From contig NC_060024.1 in NCBI RefSeq assembly GCF_021134715.1, positions 12,698,974 through 12,762,973 on the forward strand: a DNA stretch of 64,000 nucleotides, given 5' to 3'. This DNA is from Daphnia pulex. Taxonomy: Eukaryota > Arthropoda > Branchiopoda > Diplostraca > Daphniidae. The translations under genes and the position numbers were made by a program. This document shows, one piece after another, positions 38,598 through 47,762 of the stretch. Under the pieces are notes generated by a model, which was given only the letters and a program-made list of their open reading frames with translations, had not been told where the DNA came from and did not search any database. Each line of letters starts with the position of its first letter. The stretch's first letter is position 1.

Positions 38598-38671
38598 TCA
38601 AATGTTGCTAGCTGTCTTCAACGAAGTTTTTATCTTGTTGCCTCTTGGTCTTGGTGCTGGCTGGTACAACC
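38598..38671 (-). CDS. Candidate terminal exon of ZP cassette 1
   Basis: The long exon ends at a strong donor (TCCT/GTAAGT, exon end 38770) in phase 1. The first good acceptor downstream is TTTTTCAATATTAG/GG, giving a 98-bp intron and a short basic tail (WLYQPAPRPRGNK...) ending in TGA at 38598. Other acceptors a few bases on (CCAG/CC or GCCAG/CACC) would give different tails, one with a KTKR dibasic site. None encodes a membrane anchor. RNA evidence is needed, so this exon is tentative. Confidence 0.35.
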
Positions 38672-38769
38672 CTAATATTGAAAAATAAGATCAGCGTGTT
38701 AATTCACGGCATAAAGTAATTAGTGGTTATTAGTAGTACTGCAATTATATTTCAAACGCGTGAACTTAC

Positions 38770-41700
38770 AGGAATGGAAGGCGTGATATCTAGGATCGGC
38801 TCCTTCCCAACCGGGCTTTCCAGGATCGTCAACGACGGAAGCGGCTGTTGATGGCTTCCGTGTAGTGGTACTGACAGGAGCGGCTGTAACAGTCTGTGTG
38901 GTAGTTCTGACTGTGGTGGTGGTGACGGTAGAGGCAGGGCAGCGAGGATCGCTTGAACCTGGAACACATATGGGAGGAGAAGTAGGACATCTTGGATCTG
39001 AGGATTCTGGATTACAAGTTAATGGTGGTTGTGTTGTTGTTGCTGTCGTTGGGCAGCGAGGATCGTTTGTTCCAGGAATGCATCTCGCGGGTGGCTGAGT
39101 TGTTGCCGCTGTTGTTGGACAACGTGGATCATTCGATCCGGGAATGCAAACAAATGGACGCTGAGTTGTGGTTGTGGAAGTCGTGGATGGCGGTGGTGGG
39201 CAACGCTGATCCTTGGTTCCCGGTTTACATACCAGAGGCGGTTGCGTTGTTGCGACTGTTGTTGTTGGGCAGCGCAGATCCTTTGAATCAGGGGTACAAA
39301 TAAAAGGACGCTGTGTTGAAGTAGTCGGGCAACGAGGATCAGTCGACCCGGGTATGCAAACTAATGGGGGTTGTGTGGTGGTGGTGGTGGTAGTAGTTGT
39401 TGCTACTGTTGATGGCGGTGTAGACGGTAGCAGTGGACACAGTGGAGATCCCGGTGTACAAGTTGGAGGTGGTTGAGGACAGCGAGGATCTTTGGATCCA
39501 GGCACGCAAATCTGAGGCGCTTTCGTTGTCGGGATTGTCGTTGGACAGCGGGGATCATTCGATTCAGGAGTGCAAATCAAAGGTTGCTGAGTTGTGGTTG
39601 TAGTTGTGATGGGTGTTGTTGGTGGAACTGGTGGGGCTGGTGTTGTCTTTGGGCAGCGTGGATCGGTCGAACCGGGAGTGCAAACTGGAGGTGGCTGTGT
39701 TGTTTTGGCAGTGGTTGTAGTTGGACATCTTGGGTCGGTTGATCCAACCACACAGACTGGAGGAGAAGGCGTTGTTGTTGTCCTTTCAGTCGGGCATCTG
39801 GGATCATTTGACCCAGGAAGGCAGGCAGGCGGTGATGGCGTTGTAATTTTGGGCGGAGCTGTAGGGCACCTGGGGTCGGTAGAACCTGGGAAGCAAACTG
39901 GAGGAACCGGAGTTGTTGTAGTGCTGGTTGTTGGAGCAACTGTTGTTGTAGTTGGACACCTTGGATCATTTGATCCAGGATAACATACAGGGGGCGGCTG
40001 CGGTGTAGTAGGGCATCTGGGATCTTTGGATTCTGGTCGACAGACCAATGGTGCTGGTGTAGTGATTATAAGTGGACACCTACGATCGTTCGTTCCAGGA
40101 GAGCAATCAGGCAGTGACGGCGTAGTAGTTATTGTTGCGGGGGTGATGCATTTGGGATTCTTTGATCCGGGATAACAGGGAGGAACCGTTGTCGCTTCCG
40201 TTGTAGTCGGTAGAACTGGAGTTGCTGTCGTCGGGCATCCCGGGAGATTCGATCCAGGAACACACGGTGGGCGTGCTGTCGTAGTTCTGAGTGGGATTTC
40301 AGGTGGACATTGCGGATTATTAGAACCTGGGACGCAGATGGGAGGTGGACATTGCGGATTATTAGAACCTGGGACGCAGATGGGAGGTGGGCATTGCGGA
40401 TTATTAGAACCTGGGACGCAGACGGGAGGTGGACATTGCGGATTGTAAGAGCCTGGGACGCAGGTTGTTGGAGGCTCAGTGATGATTGGCGAACTAGTCG
40501 TCGTTGGACATCCAGGCTGATTAGATCCTGGAAAGCAAGTCGGTGGAGTTGGGACCGTTGGAGCTGTTGAGCATCCCGGTGAAGTCGATCCTGGGAAACA
40601 ACCAGGTGTCGTGAAGGGCGGAGGTGGCAGAGGAGGCAGAGTCGTTACAACAATAGGCCGGCTGGTCGTTGTTGGACATCTGGGATCGTTGGAGCCTGGG
40701 AAACAAACCACTGGCGTGACAGGCGGTGCGAGCGTTGTTGATGGCGGAGGTGGAGGCGGACATCCAGGATAATCCGCACCAGGAAAGCAAGGTCTTTGGG
40801 TTAACTGTGGCGGACATCTGGGATCTTCGGGTCTCAAGTTGCAGTTGGGGATGCTGACGGGGGATCTGGTCGTTGTTGGGCACCTGTAATCAAACGGATT
40901 CGAAAGGCAATCCAGCGGAGTAGTCGCTTCAACCGAGGGCTCTGTCGGTCGCCTTGGCGTCGTCGTCTCTGCGATAGGGGCAATTGTCGTCGTTTGAACG
41001 GCCAGGGCAACCGTGGTAGTCGGGCGAGTCGTGACGACGGTGGGCGGTTTGGTCACGACGCTAATCTGCGACTCTTCTTCAACGCAGTTGCGCTGATTGC
41101 ATGACCCCTCGCAGATGTCAACGTTACAGGTAAAGTAAACTTCACTTTTCGTTGGGAAGCGGAAGGCCGTAATGTTGGAATAAGTAACAAGCGTTGCATT
41201 GCTGTCACCCACTTGGTCCGTTCGCCGCCAGAAATGCATCAATTTGGGCTTCCTGAATCGATTTAGTTCACATTTAGTCAATTTTAACTGTTAGTTCATC
41301 TGATTTATACATACTTGGCGCATCCATCTGTCGATGTGAGTTGCAACTTTAAAGTGGATTCCACATCAATGCTACTGTCGTCGTAAGCCCAGCAGTCACG
41401 AACGGCCATATCGTACAAGCCGTAGAGATCTCTCAAGTAAATGATAAGACTCAGTTCCTCTCCAATTTTCAAGTTTCCGTCAATCGGTTTCGTCTGAAAT
41501 TGCGCCATTAAAAAAAGAAATGAAATTTTGCAGTTCATTTTTTGTAGTTAAGTCATTTCACACTTACGGCAGGATAAACGCCTTTCATAACGTCCATCCA
41601 GCAATCCACTTCTCCACTCTTTCCGCTGCTTTGGACATCGAGCATTTCGACAGTCAACGGGCTCCAGGTAACGTATTTGGTGATCCTTTCCGACAGCCGA

Positions 41701-41932
41701 CAACTGATCTTTCGTGATACGTCCCATATTTCCTGATAAATTTGGTCTTGTATTAACGCTAACCTATTTTAATGAAACATAAAATAAAATATTATGGATG
41801 TATACCTGAACGATGGGATCCGATTGAAAAATGAGGATGTTGGACTGAGTGCCGTCCACAGCAATTGTCCCGCAACCTTCGGCCGGAACGACGAACGAAT
41901 ACTTTGAGCGGTTGCTACCTAATGCCACGTAC
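38770..41932 (-). CDS. ZP-domain cassette 1: ZP module plus giant Thr/Pro mucin tail
   Basis: Four exons are read from splice sites and frame: 41806-41932, 41568-41732, 41315-41493 and 38770-41252, separated by introns of 62-74 bp. The first three and the start of the fourth encode the end of ZP-N (VVPAEGCGT, EIWDVSRKISC) and a ZP-C domain (EVDCWMDV, MAVRDCWAY, TDGCAKKPKLMHFW, AFRFPTKSEVYFTCNV, CEGSC). The remaining roughly 760 residues are Thr/Pro-rich with about 29 Cys-x8-Cys modules of the form CxPGSxDPRCP, expected to be heavily O-glycosylated. Such proteins polymerise in apical extracellular matrix or cuticle. No start codon or signal peptide lies in the first exon: it opens with a split Arg codon, so an upstream exon is required. 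The only compatible one found is 47608-47762. Confidence 0.85.
38830..40900 (-). repeat. Cys-x8-Cys coding repeats inside ZP cassette 1
   Basis: About 29 decapeptide loops (for example CFPGSNDPRC, CVPGSNNPQC, CTPGSTDPRC) separated by 10-40 residues of Thr/Pro. Three consecutive modules at about 40313-40440 are nearly identical in DNA, evidence of recent tandem duplication. The fixed Cys spacing with a Gly-Ser turn and Asp-Pro-Arg suggests each module closes its own small disulfide loop; that is inference. Confidence 0.9.
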
Positions 41933-43292
41933 CTACGATCGATTGGAGTTGTAACAAAGAAAGAATGGAGATACTTGGTAGTTTTGAAGAAAATTCGAGC
42001 CGATTTTTCTCGAGTGCGAAGGAAATGGAAGACGAGGAATCCGTCGTGAAAAAAAAAAGGTAAATAAATATTTTAAATATTTTCTTGTCGGAAATTTTTA
42101 TGATGAGAGCCCGGGCTTTAGAATAACACGTCGAAAGGAGCGCCGTTGCTTTAAACACATGCATAGATTACCTTCGAAGGTCTGACAGTTCTCTTCTTTA
42201 TTATTCGTCTATTTTTTTTAGATTTTTCTGAGGACATAATAGAGTCGGCCGAAAGTCTCATAGTCATTGTCATCGTGATTTCTCAACAGAAGAAGCGTGA
42301 CTGTGTCGTCTTCTTTTTTTTATTACTTGGCCAAAAAGAGAGAAAAGGATCCATCTACTCGATAAAATGAAAGCCCTTCCTAGCATACTACATGTCCTTG
42401 GGTAAGGTGCGTCATTCTTTCCCTTTTAGTGTAAACATTTTCAACTCTCAATCTATGCTATTAAATTATTATTTTTTCAAAAGTTCTAACATCGCGTGAT
42501 ATCAATTCCAGGTTTCTACAGGGACATTTTGTTGTTGTTATTACTGTTTGGACAAACTACGTACGGAAAATGACATGAATTGAAAGAAGAAGACATGTCG
42601 TGTGAGAAAGTTTTGAAAATCAAAGTGAACAGAACTAGACGTGGAAGCGAAAGAGCTCGTGTTCAGGCCAAAAAAAAAAGGTGCTGGAGAAAAGCTCACC
42701 TATACCAACCTACCTGTTTCATTTCACATTCGAACACGCTTCATTTTCTTTTCCCTGTCGGATATGTTGGACATTATGTCGCACCAAGAAAAGACAACAC
42801 AACTTGTTTGGGACTCGAAAATTGACAACGATAAAAAAGAAAAAGTCTGAAATGTCGGCAAAGGATGTGAAAAGGACTTGGATTATTAGTATTTTATCGG
42901 GGGATTATTCACTAGGTCAAAATAAAGAAGTTTCCTTGACTTTCTTTTCTGGTCATTCTTTTGTTTGATTGAGAAAGGGTAGAGTTAATGGGGGAAAGTA
43001 AGGGGATTTTTTGAAAGATTTGTTTAAAAAAGAAAGGTTTACACAGTTCAGGGTTTGGCCGGTGGAATAAAGTTCTTGCACTTTCACATAATATGATAAT
43101 GAATGAAAATTTCACGAGATAAGGAACTAGAGAAATGTTGTTGGAATTTTTTGTGTACCCTTTGTTGCTCTCGGGGTATTTGAAGAAGCCAGGTGGTTAG
43201 AAAGGTGAACACGTTAGCAATCTTTTAGTAAGCACAAGCTAAAGCTAAGCCCCAATAATGTCACAAACAAAAAATAGAACAAATAATTATTC
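41933..43292. other. Spacer between ZP cassettes 1 and 2 (intron or intergenic)
   Basis: About 1.36 kb without a recognisable coding exon. I searched the minus strand for the ZP-N first half (Val-x-Cys ... Gly-Ile-Ile/Val-Phe/Tyr-Ser-Lys-Gly ... Cys) and found none. A pyrimidine-rich tract and TAG precede cassette 1's first exon. Confidence 0.5.
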
Positions 43293-43298
43293 TTTATT
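43293..43298 (-). terminator. Candidate polyadenylation signal of ZP cassette 2
   Basis: AATAAA on the minus strand about 125 nt after the cassette 2 stop codon, in AT-rich DNA. It supports a transcript end specific to cassette 2. Confidence 0.5.
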
Positions 43299-43421
43299 TC
43301 CGACGTGAATTTTTTTTTTTTTCCATTTAAGGATCATCATATTCCAGATTCATTTTGCACTGACTGCTGCTGGATTGAGTATCCTTCAAACGGATGACCG
43401 GATTACGGGCGTAGCCATTAC

Positions 43422-44130
43422 TCAGGGATCGACTGTTGGACGGTAAGGCGGAAGAATCGAATGAATTGGAGGATCCGTTGGTGGAAGTGAGGTTACAGTT
43501 GCGGGTTGTTTTGTTGTAATGAACGGGTAAAATTCCGCGGTGTAAGTTGTTGGATTGTTGCACATTTCGACACAGAGTTCGACTTCGCAAGAAAGGGAAA
43601 GTTTCGCACTGTCGGCGATCCTAAACGCCGTCATTGACGCGTGCACAATATTGTCGGTGCGCCGGAAATTTTTCAGCAATTTTGGGCGGAGCGTACATCC
43701 GTTGCTGTCCGTCAGTTGGACTCGATTGGTCAGCCCGTCGGATGCGAAACAGTTCTTGACAAACATGTCGGCGTAGTCTTGAAAGATGTAAAAGAGTAGC
43801 GTCACAGGATCTCCGATTTTGATCCGAGTGTCTTGACTGACGGGTGGTCCGTCAATTCCAGTGCCAATGACAACTTGCGTTCGGATCTCTTCATTCTTGC
43901 CATCGACAACACTCAGCGGAGGCTGAAAAGCCACTGACTGAGTGTCTGACTTGAATAAGCACTGAATTTGTCGGCTGTTCTCCCAGGCTTCTTGATGGCT
44001 GTCTTCAATCTGGAATACCAGAACGTTGTGGAAACTGAAATTCAGCTTGCCCGCCACCGATTCAGTCCCGCAACCGTCACCCGGCACCATAAAGACGAAC
44101 GTGCTTGAGCCGCTACCTTTATGGACGAAT
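43422..44130 (-). CDS. ZP-domain cassette 2: short ZP module without membrane anchor
   Basis: A single exon of 236 codons including the stop. It encodes the end of ZP-N (FVFMVPGDGCGT, EAWENSRQIQC) and a full ZP-C (IKIGDPVTLLFYIF, MFVKNCFASD, LTDSNGCTLRPKLLKNF, MTAFRIADSAKLSLSCEV, CVEMC). A 45-residue Pro/Thr tail ending PTVDP follows. There is no transmembrane segment or furin site, so the product would be secreted. The exon opens with A-TTC-GTC, completing a split Arg codon in the same phase as cassettes 1 and 3. An in-frame Met a few codons upstream lies in an A-run and would give no signal peptide, so I do not treat it as the start. Compared with cassette 1 the module is intronless. Confidence 0.75.
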
Positions 44131-44902
44131 CTTTTTTTTTTTGTAGCATCCATGGGCCACGGGAGGAAATGCGGAAAGAAAAATTATCAAATCAAAACCA
44201 AAAGCAATTAAGTTCACATTAAAAGGCACACAAAGTTTGGAGTGTGGAAAGCGAAGCGTTAAAAACACGATGAAAACGGTCACAATCGACAGCGAAATAA
44301 GAAAAATAGTTTTGCGTGGAAATTCCATATTCATTAGTCTGTTTTTCGGTTGATATATTGTAATAAATCTCTCACCTGTATTGACTACATTTACACTTAA
44401 AAATATATGTTGTAAAGTCATTAACGTTGTATACGAGTATGTAACAAAAGCATATACAGAACGCGAGGAATGCTTCATTTTTCAAAAAAATTCTGGACTT
44501 CCATTTTCCTCATCGATTTTTCGCTGAAATAATTTTTCTTGGGAGTTTTAAAATTGTCCGGCGCGCTCTTCTTCTTTGCGAAATTGGTTTTTTAGTTTTT
44601 TTCTCTCCCTTATTTGGGTTTGTTGTCGTTTGAATGAAATGGCTCGCATTTTCTTGGGTATCGCGTTTTGTTTTTTTGAATAATCTTTCTTTCTTTTTTT
44701 TTGAGCACGTGACCTGACGTACTACCCGTCGTTATGCAATACTGCCACATGAATACTTTCCAAAAATTCGCGCCAGATTCCAAAGGAAGATGATAAAAGG
44801 AGCCAGAAGGTGGTAGTGATTCAGCTGTTTTTTGGTTAGTTGTATGGGTGGCTTGTTTGGTAATGTGATATTAGGTGGTCAAAATTGTTGGAAAGAACTT
44901 GT
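44131..44902. other. Spacer between ZP cassettes 2 and 3
   Basis: About 770 bp. On the minus strand a pyrimidine tract (TTTTTCTTTCC...TTTCCTCCC) about 30-55 nt before cassette 2 is followed by no AG until the acceptor AAAG at 44131-44132. A hydrophobic frame starting near 44330 (MNMEFPRKTIFLISLSIVTV) resembles a signal peptide but cannot be joined in phase to cassette 2. An E-box CACGTGAC occurs at 44706-44713. No ZP-N exon is present. Confidence 0.5.
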
Positions 44903-47042
44903 TCACAGGCGCGATGCCAACTTGTTCAATCGTTTACTGGCAGTGCTGTATTTGACGGCGAGGAAAACTATGATTGTGATGAGGCCCAATAATGATGTAA
45001 TGATGAGTACGGCGCTGGCCGCCAGGGAGAAAGTCGTCACGCAAAAGGTTCTCGTATCTTCCGTGGGCGATAGGGTTCTGCCGCTGAATTCTGGATATTC
45101 ATCGGGTTGCCGGAAGTATTCGAAGGAAGTTGAAACGGGTTCAACGGCCAAAGCTGCCGGCAAGACTCTGACTGAACGCGTGAGTCTGACCTGGGCAATT
45201 TCCATTCGACCGTTGGCCATTTCCGTGCCGTCGACGGAGCGTTTGTTCTTGTTCTGAAGGACTTTACGGTCACGTCGGCCATCTCCGCGCTGGAAATGGA
45301 ACATGTGAAAGGCGTGAGTGGACGGGTCGCCCTTCCAGCTATCGGCGGAACCTTTTTCTTTTTGGGATTCGCTCGTGGCCACTTTCTCTGTCGAAGCGCG
45401 GGCCTTGGTTGGGGCGGGAGTCGGGCGAGCCGTCGGGCGAGTCGTCTTGACGGTAGCAGAAGTGACGGGCGAGTCGTTGGATCCTCCTGGAACGAAAATG
45501 CATTCCGGATCAAGAGATCCTGGCGGGCAGAGAGTAACTGGATACTGGGAATCCTTGGGAGGTCGATCCAGGCAATCGGGATTGTCCGATCCTTGATAGC
45601 AATTCACCGTCTTGGCGGCTGGAGTTGTGACCGGTGGAATCTTGGCTGGCGGAGCAGTGGCTGGCGGAGCAGTGGCTGGCGGAGCAGTGGCTGGCGGAGC
45701 AGTGGCTGGCGGAGCAGTGGCTGGTGGAGCAGTCGCTCGCGGAACAGTCGCTGGCGGAAGAGTTGCCGGCGGAATCGTGGCAGGCGGAAGTGGGGGAGAT
45801 GTCGGGCAGCGGGCATCGTTCGATCCTGGTTGGCAAACGTAAGACGTGACTGGTGGAGGAGGTGGTGGTGGCGGCTCCAGAGTCGTTGTAGGAGGCGTGA
45901 TGTTTGGCGGCAGTGTGACTTTCGGTTGAGCTGGAACAAAGCACCGCGGATCATTGCTGCCGAATTCGCATTCCGGTTCGCCCACAGTTGGAACGGGATT
46001 GTAGACCTGTTTGTAAGGCGGTAGCGGAGGCAGGTAATCCAACGATGGCGGTAGATAGTCGAGCGTAGGTAGCAGGACTTCATTTTGGACAGGTGGTGGC
46101 TGTGTCGGGGCCGGAGTAGTGACTGGCGCCAGTGTTCGGATCACTGTCGGAGAAGTTGGCGGAGGTGGTGGCGGGGGAGTAGTGTAAGTCGGCGTCGTCG
46201 TGACACGAACGGTCGTGACTGGAGCTGTCACTGGAGCAAGTGTCGGCGCTGGAGTCCGTGGAGGAGCAAGAGTCGGGAACAAAACGACAACCGGTTGAAT
46301 AGTTGTGGGTTTGACGGTGGTCGTGTCCGCCTCTGGTAAGAGTACGCCATCAGAAGGATAATTTTCTTCCGGTTGGCAAGGATTCGGCTCGCAACCTCCT
46401 TTGCAGATTTCGACGTTGCAGCTCGTAAAGACTTGCATATTGTCCGGGAAGGAAAAGGCCGAAACGGCCGACCATTTGACTAAGCTTCCGGCGTAGGGAC
46501 CAGTAGTGGCACGATCTTTGGCGAACGGGCCCAGCAGTTTAGCTTTCATCACGCAACCTTGAGCATCCGTCAGTTGGACGCGGAAGGCCGTCGGATCGAC
46601 CAGCTCGGGGGTGGAGTGAGCGTAACAATCACGAACTTGGAGGTCCATTTCAGCCGAGGGATCGTTGATTCCGACGACTAGTGAAAGCTGTTCGCCGATG
46701 CGAACCGCCGAATCAATCGATTGCGACGTCGGCCATCGCCCCTTCTGCAAATCCATCCAGACTTCAACGGCGTCGTCGTCGGCGTCGGTGAATTTCGCCT
46801 CAACGGCCTCCAACATGTCGATGGTCAGCGGGCGGACGCTGACCGTCTTGGTCACGCGATCTGTCCAGCGGCAGTTGAGTTTCTGGGCCGAGTCCCAAAT
46901 CTCTTGGACGACGGCGTCGTTCTGAATGACGATGACGTTGGAAGCGATTTTCATGCCGCCGTCGGCGTCGTTGTTTGTGCCGCAGCCCTGCATCGGCACC
47001 ACAAAGCTGAAGCGTGCCACATTGCTGTTGGCTCCCACGTAC
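44903..47042 (-). CDS. ZP-domain cassette 3: ZP module, Pro-rich linker, furin site and membrane anchor
   Basis: One exon of 2140 nt. Joined to the exons at 47608-47762 and 50610-50660 it gives an exact open frame of 782 codons (781 aa). In that numbering the ZP-N second half holds Cys89 (MQGCGT) and Cys126 (QKLNC), and ZP-C follows (DLQVRDCYAHS, DAQGCVMKAKLLGPF, FSFPDNMQVFTSCNV, ICKGGC). Next comes a long Pro/Thr region with four Cys-x8-Cys modules (CEFGSNDPRC, CQPGSNDARC, CYQGSDNPDC, CPPGSLDPEC) and a PPATA repeat. A dibasic furin-like site KNKR lies at about 667-670, a transmembrane segment at about 738-766, and a short basic tail at the end. This is the classic layout of ZP proteins that are cleaved and polymerise outside the apical membrane (Miniature/Dusky/Papillote-like in insects). 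The acceptor AAAAATCAG/GTACGTGG sets the start. Confidence 0.9.
45640..45775 (-). repeat. 15-bp coding repeat (Pro-Pro-Ala-Thr-Ala)n
   Basis: Five near-identical 15-bp units (plus strand GCTGGCGGAGCAGTG), with diverged units at the edges, inside cassette 3. They encode PPATA repeats in the Pro-rich linker. All frames through it stay open, which explains the overlapping shadow frames here. Confidence 0.9.
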
Positions 47043-47607
47043 CTGATTTTTGGTTGTGTTATTTTGGTGGGCGGACGGTGGGGTGAATTCAAGGGGCGCA
47101 AAGGTGGATGATTTCGGTGGGGGAATTTGGGTCGTGCGGCGATCCGCAGTCAAGTTTCACCAGGTGTAAGAGAGACGGAAGAGAGGAAGGTGGGGAACGA
47201 GAGAGGCGGAAAACGGGAAAAGGAAAGGAATGTTTGATTGAGATTTAAAAGCTCGAAGCTCAGTGGTTTTTAAATAGTATCAAACTAACAACGGATGGAT
47301 TTATTGCGATTATTTTTTTTTCTTTCTTTTTTGTTCTCGAAAACAGTCAATGGCGTCACGATAGAAACAAAATAGATAGTGACAGGCAAGATAAGAAGGT
47401 CGAACACTACGGCTCACTGTTTCGTTTGTTTTTTAGATCAAAAGCGTTCAAAAGACAATTTAAATCATTTTCCTTTGGCCGGTTTCAAAAAGTGAACGCA
47501 AAATGAACGGGCAAGCGCCTCTATAGGCTTTAAAAACTAGAGATCAACCGACAAAGGAAATACAAAACTGCTAATGAAAGAAGAAAAACAAAATGATCAT
47601 TTCCTAC

Positions 47608-47762
47608 CTGCAAGCCGGATCGGAGAAATGTCCTTTGCTGAAAATGATGCCATCAAAGGGTAGATCAAACTCGACTTCGACGCTCATGCCACTTTTGGCG
47701 CACTGCACCTCCATTTTGCTGATTTGGGGCATGTTCATCATCAGGGGAACGCTCCGCACTCC
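47608..47762 (-). CDS. ZP-N leader exon (first half of the ZP-N domain)
   Basis: 155 nt between a clear acceptor (TATTTCAG/GGAGTGC) and donor (TTGCAG/GTAGGAA). It encodes residues 18-68 plus two bases of Arg69. The first half of ZP-N is visible: MEVQCAKSGMSVEVEF, the conserved DGIIFSKGHFSDPAC motif, and Cys38 and Cys68. In ZP-N domains the disulfides are Cys1-Cys4 and Cys2-Cys3, so both would pair this exon with a downstream cassette. It is the only such exon found in the locus. Its donor phase (AG/) fits the first base of all three cassettes (G, A, G), giving Arg in each case. Confidence 0.88.

Noticed and set aside
38392..38688. Plus-strand frame of 98 codons beside satellite C
   Set aside because: No recognisable domain. 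It overlaps in antisense the candidate terminal exon of ZP cassette 1, with no promoter evidence.
44131..44478. Hydrophobic minus-strand frame as a private signal peptide for ZP cassette 2
   Set aside because: It would need a phase 2 donor to join the cassette. The available GT sites are weak and out of phase, and direct fusion is blocked by a one-base shift at the A-run.
38752..47153. Numerous overlapping frames on both strands across the ZP cassettes
   Set aside because: They shadow the Thr/Pro/Cys-repeat coding sequence. Splice sites, phase and ZP motifs support only the minus-strand frame reported.
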